Shown in pieces: positions 7,637-14,637 of a stretch of DNA of 45,888 nt; the stretch's first letter is position 1, and each line of letters begins with the position of its first letter. The stretch spans positions 23,021 to 68,908 of the forward strand of contig CAJTZY010000005.1 of the NCBI GenBank assembly GCA_910584085.1, given 5' to 3'. The DNA comes from an uncultured Bacilli bacterium. GTDB taxonomy: Bacteria > Bacillota_I > Bacilli_A > RF39 > UBA660. The translations under genes were made by a program, and so were the position numbers. The notes beneath the pieces are model-generated. The model saw only the letters and a list, made by a program, of their open reading frames with translations, had not been told where the DNA came from and made no database searches.

Positions 7637-8527
7637 ATGAACTATTATAATGAAATTAAAAATGAACTAGTAAATAATGAAGTATACAAAAGGGTAAAAG
7701 ATTATAGTAAAAATAGAAGTGATCTTAATGCTTATTATAATGTGGGTAGGTTGTTATTTGAAGCCGGTAAACAATATGGACAAAGTATAATTAAACAATA
7801 TGCAGAAAAATTAAAGATAGAATTGGATAGAAAATATAATGAGAGAACTCTTAGAAGGATGAGACAATTTTATATTTTATTAAAAAATGAAAAATGGTCG
7901 CCAGTGGCGTCCAAATTGTCTTGGTCACATTATACAGAATTATTATCTATAAAAGATGTAAATAAAATTGCGTATTATATTCAAATAATAGAAAAGTATA
8001 ACTTAAGTAAAAGAGAACTTAGAGATAAAATAAAAAGTAAAGAATATGAAAGATTGGATGATAATACAAAAGAAAAATTAATAAAAAAAGAAGAAAATAA
8101 AATAACAGATTTTATCAAAAACCCAATACTTATAAAAAATAGATATGATTATAAAAATATATCTGAGAAAATATTAAAACAATTGATACTAGAAGATTTA
8201 GAAAATTTTTTGGTTGAACTAGGTGATGGATTTACATTTATTAATAGTGAATATAAAATAAAAATAGGAGATAGATATAACTATATAGATTTACTTCTAT
8301 TCAATATAAAATATAATTGTTATGTAGTGGCAGAATTAAAGGTAACAGAACTTAGGAAGGAACATATAGGTCAAGTACAAATATATATGAATTATATAGA
8401 TAAAAATATAAAAAGTATGAGTCATGATAAGACAATAGGAATAATAATATGTAAAAAAGATAATAAGTTTGTAATGGAATATTCAAGTGATGAGAGAATA
8501 TTTGAAACTACATATGCTATAAATTGA
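7637..8527 (+). CDS. YhcG/DUF1016-family PDDEXK nuclease, second copy
   Basis: 296 residues, tandem paralogue of the gene at 6728. The first 26 residues and everything after about residue 130 are nearly identical between copies, while residues about 35-125 are strongly diverged (for example ATLSQQLSWSHY versus VASKLSWSHY). Predicted nuclease residues are Asp218, Glu233 and Lys235. ATG 7637 follows AGGAGGTG (7627-7634), which begins at the last base of the upstream stop codon. An in-frame GTG at 7631 lies inside that ribosome site and was rejected. The two genes form an operon. The mosaic pattern suggests duplication with divergence of a recognition region, or gene conversion of the ends. Stop is TGA, confirming TGA as a stop in this genome. 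Confidence 0.88.
   Translation: MNYYNEIKNELVNNEVYKRVKDYSKNRSDLNAYYNVGRLLFEAGKQYGQSIIKQYAEKLKIELDRKYNERTLRRMRQFYILLKNEKWSPVASKLSWSHYTELLSIKDVNKIAYYIQIIEKYNLSKRELRDKIKSKEYERLDDNTKEKLIKKEENKITDFIKNPILIKNRYDYKNISEKILKQLILEDLENFLVELGDGFTFINSEYKIKIGDRYNYIDLLLFNIKYNCYVVAELKVTELRKEHIGQVQIYMNYIDKNIKSMSHDKTIGIIICKKDNKFVMEYSSDERIFETTYAIN
7895..7913. repeat. Imperfect palindrome inside the second YhcG gene
   Basis: TGGTCGCC (7895-7902), loop AGT, GGCGTCCA (7906-7913): 8-bp arms with one mismatch. Its position just before LSWSHY matches the palindrome in the first copy, but the base sequence is different. Confidence 0.75.
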
Positions 8528-8589
8528 AGTAATTATATATTATTAAATCAAATAAAAAAAATGCTTAAGCACTCTATAATTATAAAAAT

Positions 8590-8666
8590 TGGTGACCCGT
8601 AAGGGATTCGGACCCTTGAATGTAGCCTTGAGAGGGCTATGTGTTAAGCCACTTCACCAACGGGCC
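8590..8666 (-). tRNA. tRNA-Glu (anticodon CUC)
   Basis: Read on the minus strand, a full cloverleaf is visible. The acceptor is GGCCCGT/ACGGGTC, the D arm GTG/CAC with a GG-containing loop, and the anticodon stem TAGCC/GGCTA around loop CTCTCAA (CUC at 34-36). The T stem is AAGGG/CCCTT; discriminator A and an encoded CCA follow (8590-8593). The acceptor and discriminator resemble Bacillus-type tRNA-Glu. Two oddities: the T loop reads TCCGAAT, so position 55 is C rather than the nearly universal U/pseudouridine, and the anticodon is CUC rather than the UUC expected in an A+T-rich genome. It may be a minor or degenerating tRNA. It stands alone and opposite to its neighbours. Confidence 0.85.
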
Positions 8667-8723
8667 TTGTTAACAATATTATTGTAACAAAAAATGTAAA
8701 TTTAATCAATAGAAATTTTCAAT

Positions 8724-8752
8724 TTGACAATTTTTTTTGAGTTTGGTATAAT
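8724..8752 (+). promoter_or_regulatory. Consensus sigma-A-type promoter for the NlpC/P60 gene
   Basis: TTGACA (8724-8729), 17-bp spacer, TATAAT (8747-8752), with TG at 8744-8745. This is a perfect match to both hexamers and is about 50 bp before the GTG start. Confidence 0.9.
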
Positions 8753-8800
8753 CGACAATGTGCCCAAAAAAAGGCATAGATTAGTATTAGGAGAATTATT

Positions 8801-9394
8801 GTGAAAAAGATATTAAATTTAGCCTATATATTAATTATAGTTTTAATATTCATAATAAATATTGAAATTAGGGCTAAATCATTTGATTTTAAAGATAATA
8901 AAAATTTAGAAATATACGAAATAAAAGATAAAGATGATTTTAATAAATATAATGGAGATTTAATAGAATTCTATATAAACAATCGTCTTAAAAAAAATGA
9001 ATTACAAAAAATTGATGAGATAGTAAAAAGAGATTTAAATATTCCATATGAAATCATAAACTATGCACTTAACTTTGTGGGTAATCCATATGTTATGGGT
9101 GGTAATAGTTTAACTGATGGAACTGATTGCTCTGGCTTTGTTCAATTGATTTTTTCTAATTTTGGCGTTTATTTACCACGTACTACATATGCCCAATCAG
9201 TATATGGAATAGAATTATCAATAGAAGATATTGAAGTAGGGGATATTATTTCTTATGGGTACGATGGTAATGTAACTCATTCAGCTATTTATATTGGAAA
9301 TGGTAGAATAGTACATGCTAGTACTCCAGAACTTGGTATTAGGACAGATAGTATGTATATAATGCCAATAATAACTATAAGAAGAGTTGTATAA
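8801..9394 (+). CDS. Secreted NlpC/P60-family cysteine peptidase
   Basis: 197 residues. An N-terminal hydrophobic segment (residues about 4-27) acts as a signal peptide or anchor, and the NlpC/P60 domain occupies the C-terminal 110 residues. The catalytic triad is visible as Cys110 in GTDCSGF, His160 in VTHSAIYIGNG and His172 in IVHAS. These enzymes cleave peptidoglycan stem peptides (typically D-Glu-mDAP or similar bonds) outside the cell. No SH3 or LysM binding domain is present, so it is a minimal hydrolase. Start is GTG 8801 with GGAGAA upstream. It is transcribed alone from a perfect consensus promoter, which suggests strong expression. Confidence 0.9.
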   Translation: MKKILNLAYILIIVLIFIINIEIRAKSFDFKDNKNLEIYEIKDKDDFNKYNGDLIEFYINNRLKKNELQKIDEIVKRDLNIPYEIINYALNFVGNPYVMGGNSLTDGTDCSGFVQLIFSNFGVYLPRTTYAQSVYGIELSIEDIEVGDIISYGYDGNVTHSAIYIGNGRIVHASTPELGIRTDSMYIMPIITIRRVV

Positions 9395-9410
9395 ATTTTT
9401 AAAAAAGTTA

Positions 9411-9438
9411 TTGCAAAAGTCATATAATATGTTATAAT
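9411..9438 (+). promoter_or_regulatory. Promoter for rpsB-tsf
   Basis: TTGCAA (9411-9416), 16-bp spacer, TATAAT (9433-9438), with TG at 9430-9431. It leaves a leader of about 100 nt before the rpsB ATG at 9546. I see no riboswitch in this leader that I can name. Confidence 0.7.
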
Positions 9439-9545
9439 ATATATGGCTTTTTAAATTACACATTTTACGGATTTATGTATCTAGTGCCAATATGGTGATA
9501 TATAAAGTTGATGTAGATGGAAGTTATAACGAAAGGGATGAGATT

Positions 9546-10589
9546 ATGGCAGTTGTGTCAATGAATTATTTATTAGAAGCTGGAGTTCATTTTGGTCATC
9601 AAACTAAAAGATGGAATCCAAAAATGAAAGAATACATTTTTACTTCAAGAGATGATATTTATATTATCGATTTACAAAAAACAGCAAAAAAAATAGAGGA
9701 AGCTTATAATGCTTTATCTGAAATTGCTAAAAATGGTGGAAAAACTATATTTGTAGGAACTAGAAAGCAAGCTCAAGAAGCTACAAAAGAAGAAGCTATC
9801 AAGAGTGAATCCTACTATGTTACTGAAAGATGGTTAGGTGGAACACTTACAAACTTTAAAACTATTAGAAATAGAGTTAAAAGATTAGAAATAATTGAAA
9901 AGATGGAATCAGATGGAACTTTTGATTTACTTCCTAAGAAAGAAGTAATTGGACTTAAAAAGGAATATGCTAAATTAGATAAATTATTATGTGGAATACG
10001 TAATATGGATAAACTTCCACAAGCTATGTTTATCGTAGATCCATCAAAAGAAGAAATTGCTATTCGTGAAGCTAGAAAGTTAAATATTCCTGTATTTGGC
10101 ATAGTTGATACTAACTGTGATCCAGATATGGTTGACTATGTAATACCTGCAAATGATGATGCTATAAGAGCAGTTAAGTTAATTATAGGTGTTATGAATA
10201 ATGCAATACTTGAAGCTAATGGTGGAAAAATAACTGATTATGTAAGTGGAAAAACTGATGAAAATGGAACAGATATAATGAAGAGAGCTGTTGAATCAGT
10301 TAAAAGAAAAGAAGAAAGAAAACCATTTGAAAACAAACAATTCGATAAAAAAAGAAAACCATTTGATAAAAATAAATCATCAAATAAGCCTGAAAAAGAA
10401 GTAAAAGTAGAAGAAGCTAAAACTGAAGTTAAAGCTGAAGCAAAAGTTGAAACTGTTAAAGAAAAAGCCACAGTTAAAGAGAATTTAACTGATAAAACAG
10501 TTACTGAATTAAGAGAACTTGCTAAAGCTAAAGAAATTAAAGGTTATTCTACAATGAAAAAAGCTGAATTATTAGAAGCTTTAAAATAG
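9546..10589 (+). CDS. rpsB: 30S ribosomal protein S2 with a C-terminal SAP/Rho_N-like tail
   Basis: 347 residues, against about 230-260 for a typical S2. The S2 core is clear: MNYLLEAGVHFGHQTKRWNP at the start, then ERWLGGTLTNFKTI, and FGIVDTNCDPDMVDYVIPAN. After residue about 235 comes a Lys/Glu-rich linker with repeated KPFE/KPFDK and EVKVEEAKTE segments. The last 35 residues (LTDKTVTELRELAKAKEIK followed by GYSTMKKAELLEAL) look like a Rho_N/SAP-type helix-extended-helix nucleic-acid-binding module. Start ATG 9546 was chosen from S2 conservation and AAAGGGATGAG upstream; a frame open to 9492 adds 18 unconserved residues. It is followed by a hairpin and tsf, the classic rpsB-tsf order. Confidence 0.95.
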   Translation: MAVVSMNYLLEAGVHFGHQTKRWNPKMKEYIFTSRDDIYIIDLQKTAKKIEEAYNALSEIAKNGGKTIFVGTRKQAQEATKEEAIKSESYYVTERWLGGTLTNFKTIRNRVKRLEIIEKMESDGTFDLLPKKEVIGLKKEYAKLDKLLCGIRNMDKLPQAMFIVDPSKEEIAIREARKLNIPVFGIVDTNCDPDMVDYVIPANDDAIRAVKLIIGVMNNAILEANGGKITDYVSGKTDENGTDIMKRAVESVKRKEERKPFENKQFDKKRKPFDKNKSSNKPEKEVKVEEAKTEVKAEAKVETVKEKATVKENLTDKTVTELRELAKAKEIKGYSTMKKAELLEALK

Positions 10590-10593
10590 ACTA

Positions 10594-10620
10594 AAAAGAT
10601 GATATAAATCATCTTTTAAT
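10594..10620 (+). terminator. Intercistronic hairpin between rpsB and tsf
   Basis: Perfect 10-bp stem AAAAGATGAT (10594-10603) / ATCATCTTTT (10608-10617) with loop ATAA. The T tract is short and partly within the stem, so it may act as a partial terminator or attenuator that sets the S2 to EF-Ts ratio. Confidence 0.65.
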
Positions 10621-10643
10621 ATTATAAAATAGGGAGGAATATT

Positions 10644-11522
10644 ATGATTACTGCAAGTTTAGTAAAAGAATTAAGAGAAAAAACAGGTGCTGGAATGTTA
10701 GATTGTAAAAAGGCACTTGAGGAATGTAATGGAAACATTGATGCTTCAATAGATTGGTTAAGAGAAAAGGGCATTTCTAAAGCAGCTAAAAAAGCAGATC
10801 GTATAGCTGCAGAGGGAGTTGCTGCAATACTTACAAAAGGCAATAAAGCAGTTATTATTGAAGTAAATGCTGAGACTGATTTTGTTGCTAAAAATGAAAA
10901 ATTTACTGATATGGTAAATGTTATACTTGAAACTATTGTAGATAGTGACGCTACAACACTTGAAGATGCATTAAAATTATCTACAAACGAAGGAACAATT
11001 GAGGATTTAATAATTGCTAAAACTGCTACTATTGGAGAAAAATTAAGTTTTAGAAGAATGCAAGTAGTTACTAAAAAAGATAGTGAAGTTTTTGGTGATT
11101 ATATACATATGGGTGGAAAAATTGCAGTTTTAACTGTAATAGATGGAGCAAATAATGCTGTTGCCAAGGATGTTTCTATGCATGCTGCAGCAATGAAACC
11201 ATTATATGTAAAATCTAGTGAAGTACCAACAGATGTTTTAGATAAAGAAAAAGAGATAATGAAAGCAGAGTTAATAAATGAAGGAAAACCTGCTGATAAA
11301 ATTGAAAATATATTAGTTGGTAAAGTAAAGAAATACTATGAAGAAGTATGTTTAGAAAATCAAATATTCGTAAAAGCAGAGAATAAAGAAACTGTATCAG
11401 AATTTGTAAAAAATAATGGTGGTACAATTACTACTATGATACGTTATGAAGTAGGCGAAGGAATGGAAAAACGTGAAGAAAATTTTGCTGAAGAAGTTGC
11501 TAAACAAATGCAAGGAAAATAA
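10644..11522 (+). CDS. tsf: Translation elongation factor Ts
   Basis: 292 residues, normal length. EF-Ts is the nucleotide exchange factor that regenerates EF-Tu-GTP in the cytoplasm. The N-terminal UBA-like domain (ASLVKELREKTGAGMLDCKK, ALEECNGNIDASIDWLREKG) and the EF-Tu-contacting TDFVAKN motif in INAETDFVAKNEKF-type context are visible, followed by the dimerisation domain. Start ATG 10644 lies after AGGGAGGA. It is downstream of rpsB with a hairpin between them and ends in its own terminator. Confidence 0.97.
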   Translation: MITASLVKELREKTGAGMLDCKKALEECNGNIDASIDWLREKGISKAAKKADRIAAEGVAAILTKGNKAVIIEVNAETDFVAKNEKFTDMVNVILETIVDSDATTLEDALKLSTNEGTIEDLIIAKTATIGEKLSFRRMQVVTKKDSEVFGDYIHMGGKIAVLTVIDGANNAVAKDVSMHAAAMKPLYVKSSEVPTDVLDKEKEIMKAELINEGKPADKIENILVGKVKKYYEEVCLENQIFVKAENKETVSEFVKNNGGTITTMIRYEVGEGMEKREENFAEEVAKQMQGK

Positions 11523-11536
11523 ACCTTGTATTTTTT
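11511..11536 (+). terminator. Terminator of tsf
   Basis: CAAGG (11511-11515) and CCTTG (11524-11528) flank the tsf stop codon and are followed by TATTTTTT. The stem is short but correctly placed. Confidence 0.55.
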
Positions 11537-11553
11537 CATGCATGTAAAAAGTC

Positions 11554-12144
11554 TTAATTTTTCTCAATCAAGACTTTATCCATTATAGAGATATGAATTG
11601 CAACTTTTTCAAGTTCAGGTATGAATTCTAATTCTTCCTTATTAAAGTAAAATTTATAAACTATGTTGTCATTATATTCCTTACTAATTATTTTTTTATT
11701 ATTTAAAATGTAATCAATTAACTTAACTTGGTCATAGCTAAATTCTAATTCAATTAAATATCCATCCTTTAATTCAATTATACTAGATAGTTTTAATGCT
11801 TCTAAAACTGAATTAGAATAAGCACGAACAAGCCCACCTGCACCTAGTTTAATACCTCCAAAATATCTAATAACAATGGCAATTATATTGGTTAGGTTAT
11901 TTTTCTTTAAAATATTCAATATTGGTAGTCCCGCTGTACCACTAGGTTCCCCATCATCAAAACATTTTTCATGCGAATCTATTATATATGCATAACATAT
12001 ATGTGTAGCATTGTTATATTCATCTTTTAATTTTTTTAGAATATTATCAACTTCATCTAATGTATTTATTTTATATAGTTTTGTTATAAATTTAGACTTT
12101 TTTATAATTATAGTGTTTTCAACATCATTTTTTATGGAATTCAT
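11554..12144 (-). CDS. YigZ/IMPACT family protein
   Basis: 196 residues. It matches the UPF0029/YigZ family: residues about 15-115 hold KSKFITKLYKI, ATHICYAYIID, FDDGEPSGTAGLPIL and the hallmark IRYFGGIKLGAGGLVRAYSN. A second small domain (residues about 130-195) corresponds to the C-terminal DUF1949-like ferredoxin fold. The eukaryotic relative IMPACT regulates GCN2; the bacterial function is not settled, though a role in translation or RNA binding has been suggested. The gene converges on tsf. An 8-bp inverted repeat AAAGTCTT/AAGACTTT (about 11548-11577) overlaps its 3' end and, on the minus strand, leads into a T run. Confidence 0.9.
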   Translation of the reverse strand: MNSIKNDVENTIIIKKSKFITKLYKINTLDEVDNILKKLKDEYNNATHICYAYIIDSHEKCFDDGEPSGTAGLPILNILKKNNLTNIIAIVIRYFGGIKLGAGGLVRAYSNSVLEALKLSSIIELKDGYLIELEFSYDQVKLIDYILNNKKIISKEYNDNIVYKFYFNKEELEFIPELEKVAIHISIMDKVLIEKN

Positions 12145-12199
12145 AAACTCACCAAATCAATTATATATTAAATGAAAAAATTAAGCAAGTTGCCTAATT

Positions 12200-12862
12200 T
12201 TAAATTTTATTAATTGTAACAGTATGGCTACTATTACCCCTGTAATGGTTGTTCTCATCAAAATCATCCTCACTATCATATGTAAATACTGTTAATGTAA
12301 TAGGGGATGTAATGGCCTCACTATACATAAATAAATATAATTTAATTGATGAAAAAATAGTATTTTCATTTTCACTATTTGGTTCTATATGTGAATAAAA
12401 AGTATAATCTGGTTGATTTACATCGTCATACAAATAAACATATAAGAATGGTCCCATTGAATGTGTTTTAGTTGAATCTAATATAGTCTCTTCATATACT
12501 TTTCCATCTGCTTCAAAAGATATATAAAATCCTGTTTTGTAGTTTTCAATATTTTGATATTCATTATAATATTTTTTATAGTTTACCTTAGTAGAATTAT
12601 TATTAACTGTCTCTAAATTTGTATAATATATATCAAATATTGCTAAATCCTGACCATTTATAAAATTTGCACTATAGTTTGTAATTAATTTATTATTATT
12701 ATATATTCCTATTTTAATTGGATTATTATCAACATATTCTACTATAGTCTCTTTGTCAATAACTGGGTCTATAGGTTGATTATTAGTTTCAATTTCTTTA
12801 TCATTTTTAGTAGTGCATCCAATTGTTAATAGTATTATTAGTAATATTGTTATTTTTTTCAT
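12200..12862 (-). CDS. Predicted lipoprotein of unknown function
   Basis: 220 residues. The N-terminus is a lipoprotein signal peptide: KK followed by a short hydrophobic core and the lipobox LTIGC, with the lipidated Cys at residue 16. The mature protein starts with an Asn/Asp/Glu-rich spacer and then a beta-rich region of about 170 residues with no motif I recognise. A minus-strand TATAAT is seen at 12878-12883 and GGTGAT precedes the ATG. It is probably attached to the outer leaflet of the membrane. It lies head-to-tail with yigZ 55 bp downstream. Function cannot be assigned. Confidence 0.8.
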   Translation of the reverse strand: MKKITILLIILLTIGCTTKNDKEIETNNQPIDPVIDKETIVEYVDNNPIKIGIYNNNKLITNYSANFINGQDLAIFDIYYTNLETVNNNSTKVNYKKYYNEYQNIENYKTGFYISFEADGKVYEETILDSTKTHSMGPFLYVYLYDDVNQPDYTFYSHIEPNSENENTIFSSIKLYLFMYSEAITSPITLTVFTYDSEDDFDENNHYRGNSSHTVTINKI

Positions 12863-12981
12863 ATAATCACCAAAAAAATTATACCTTAAATATAAAAATA
12901 AAGCAAATATTTAACTTTTTTACAACTTAAAAAAGGAAATTGAAAAGTTTTTTAGAACAATATAAGTAGGAGGTTATAATA

Positions 12982-13286
12982 GTGATTGAATTAAAAGATG
13001 TAAATATAGAAAATTTAATATATGAAATAAGGGGAAAAGCGGTTATGCTAGATTCGAATTTTGCAAGATTATATAATGTGTTAATGGAACAAAAACTAAA
13101 TGCTTATTAAACAAATTAGATATAGAAAAATATAATAAACAATATAATAATTTGAAAGTAATTTGTAATAATACATTTCATGATAGATATTTCATAATAG
13201 ATAATCATATTTTATATCACTGTGGAGTCTCAATAAATTACATAGGAAGCAAAATGTTTTCTATAAATAGGATAGTGTTAAAATAA
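12982..13286 (+). pseudogene. Internally deleted ORF6N/PLD-like gene remnant
   Basis: A third copy of the ORF6N family. From GTG 12982 the frame encodes IENLIYEIRGKAVMLDS and ARLYNV like the N-terminus of the 2615 and 3493 copies, then breaks at about 13080. A second frame, shifted relative to the first, encodes KLDIEKYNKQYNNL, FHDRYFIID and LYHCGVSINYIG, the family's C-terminus, ending at 13286. Roughly 180 codons are missing. The junction around ACAAAA matches both GGAACAAAAT (copy A, 2718 region) and the later ACAAAAACAAAGG (3249 region), so deletion by short direct-repeat recombination is likely. Further 3' decay is suggested by a frame continuing to about 13335. A good AGGAGG ribosome site remains. 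It sits between a lipoprotein gene and ylbD, so this family has inserted at more than one locus. Confidence 0.85.
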
Positions 13287-13362
13287 TGTTAAAATCTTTC
13301 GCTGATAATATTGATAGTTTAATATTAAATAATTAAAAACATATAATTAGATAGGTGGTAAT

Positions 13363-13761
13363 ATGAAGAAGGAAGAATTTAAAAAATTCGTAAAAAATAA
13401 CCCCAAACTTATAAACTATGTAAAAAGCAATGAAATGACTTGGCAAAAATTTTATGAAATGTATGATTTGTATGGTGAGGATAATCCAGTATGGGACAAC
13501 TACATAAAAACGGATAAGAATAGTGAAATAGAGACAAATGATAACCTTAATAAGGTAGCAAAAACGGGAATAGCGGGGCTTACTTTAAGTGAAGTAGTTA
13601 ATTGGTTTAAAAATGTGGACTTAGATGGGCTTCAAGAAAGTATTGGCAACGTCCAAAGAGTCCTTGGGGTAGTACAAGATTTTTCAAAAAAAGATACATC
13701 AAAAACAACTCCAAAGGAAACATATAAACCAAGACCGCTATATAAACATTTTGAGGATTAA
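13363..13761 (+). CDS. YlbD-like protein
   Basis: 132 residues. The N-terminus FKKFVKNNPKLINYVKSNEM followed by TWQKFYEMYDLYGEDNPVW closely matches the pattern of Bacillus YlbD, annotated as a spore-coat-associated protein. The C-terminal half is a flexible linker ending in basic residues. In Bacillus the order is ylbD, ylbE, ylbF, ylbG, ylbH (rsmD); here ylbD, ylbE and rsmD remain, with ylbF and ylbG absent. This synteny strengthens the call. Whether the organism sporulates cannot be told from this window, and the protein may have a non-spore role. Start ATG 13363 follows AGGTGGTA; the stop overlaps the next start (TAATG). Confidence 0.8.
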   Translation: MKKEEFKKFVKNNPKLINYVKSNEMTWQKFYEMYDLYGEDNPVWDNYIKTDKNSEIETNDNLNKVAKTGIAGLTLSEVVNWFKNVDLDGLQESIGNVQRVLGVVQDFSKKDTSKTTPKETYKPRPLYKHFED

Positions 13762-13982
13762 TGACCTTAGATCTTCAATTTAAACTAAAAAGTAATCCCT
13801 TATTTATAAAATATTTACATGAAAATTCATATTGGTATAAATTTTTAAATAGGGATCCATCCCTCTTTGATGAATTTGTAAATGAAGTTAGAACAAATTA
13901 TAAATTAAGAACTACTGATAAAATTAATAAAGCACTATCTACATTTGAAATGATTAGTACTATAATTTCATCTTTAAAATAG
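13761..13982 (+). CDS. YlbE-like protein
   Basis: 73 residues. The pattern LKSNPLFIKYLHENSYWYKF followed by LNRDPSLFDEFVNEVRTNY fits the small YlbE family (a 'YLRENPYWYRxLxRxP' type motif). The C-terminal hydrophobic end (FEMISTIISSLK) also matches family form. The start ATG overlaps the stop of the ylbD-like gene in TAATG, so translation is coupled. No biochemical function is known. Context with rsmD follows Bacillus gene order. Confidence 0.8.
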   Translation: MTLDLQFKLKSNPLFIKYLHENSYWYKFLNRDPSLFDEFVNEVRTNYKLRTTDKINKALSTFEMISTIISSLK

Positions 13983-14016
13983 TTTTAAATTATGGTAAAA
14001 TTGTATTGGTGATAAA

Positions 14017-14550
14017 GTGAGAGTTATAAGTGGTAAATATAAAGGTAAAAAATTAATAGGTTTTGATATTGATGGAACAAGACCTACTATGGATAGGGTA
14101 AAAGAGTCTTTATTTGGAATAATTCAAAATAAAATTAAAGATAGTATAGTACTTGATCTTTTTGCTGGTAGCGGTTCGCTGGGAATAGAAGCGTTAAGTA
14201 ATGGCGCTAAAATGTGTTATTTTGTTGATAATAATATTGAACTAATAAATATAATTAAAGAAAATACTAAATCTATTAAAGAAGATGTTAGCATTTTAAA
14301 AAGTGATTATAGTAATGCTTTAGCAATGTTAAAAAATAGTAATATAAAATTTGATATAATATTTTTAGATCCACCATATAAATTAAATTTAATAAATGAT
14401 TGCCTAGATAAAATTTATAAGTATAATTTACTTAATGAAGATGGAATTATTGTATGTGAATTTGAAAATGAAATTATAAAATCCGAACACTTTAGATTAC
14501 AAAAAGAAAAAAAATATGGTACTAAAAACATTAATATTTTACTCATGTAA
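14017..14550 (+). CDS. rsmD: 16S rRNA (guanine966-N2)-methyltransferase RsmD
   Basis: 177 residues, typical length. RsmD methylates N2 of G966 in 16S rRNA during 30S assembly, using S-adenosylmethionine. Signatures are RVISGKYKGKKL at the N-terminus, TRPTMDRVKESLF, the SAM-binding DLFAGSGSLGIEALS and the catalytic NPPY-type motif seen as FLDPPYK. The start is GTG 14017, preceded by TTGGTGAT. It follows the ylbD-ylbE-like genes with 34 bp between. Coding-sequence length and motifs are intact. Confidence 0.95.
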   Translation: MRVISGKYKGKKLIGFDIDGTRPTMDRVKESLFGIIQNKIKDSIVLDLFAGSGSLGIEALSNGAKMCYFVDNNIELINIIKENTKSIKEDVSILKSDYSNALAMLKNSNIKFDIIFLDPPYKLNLINDCLDKIYKYNLLNEDGIIVCEFENEIIKSEHFRLQKEKKYGTKNINILLM

Positions 14551-14605
14551 AGTTTGTGGAAGTTTTTGGAATATTTGCTATGTAGTATACAAATTTGTCG
14601 ATTTT

Positions 14606-14614
14606 TGATATAAT
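14606..14614 (+). promoter_or_regulatory. Extended -10 promoter for the dockerin hydrolase
   Basis: TGA followed by TATAAT (14609-14614) lies 24 bp before the chosen ATG at 14638; AGGTGAT is the ribosome site. Confidence 0.55.
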
Positions 14615-14637
14615 ATATCATGAAGGTAGGTGATATA

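Noticed and set aside
2615..8527. A prophage covering the accessory patch
   Set aside because: ORF6N and YhcG domains occur in phages and islands, but no integrase, capsid, terminase or clear attachment repeats were seen.
9492..9545. An N-terminal extension of ribosomal protein S2
   Set aside because: The 18 extra residues are not S2-like, while ATG 9546 matches the conserved S2 start and has a ribosome site.
9440..9545. A ribosomal-protein autoregulatory leader before rpsB
   Set aside because: The ~100-nt leader is long enough, but I could not read a convincing conserved structure in it.
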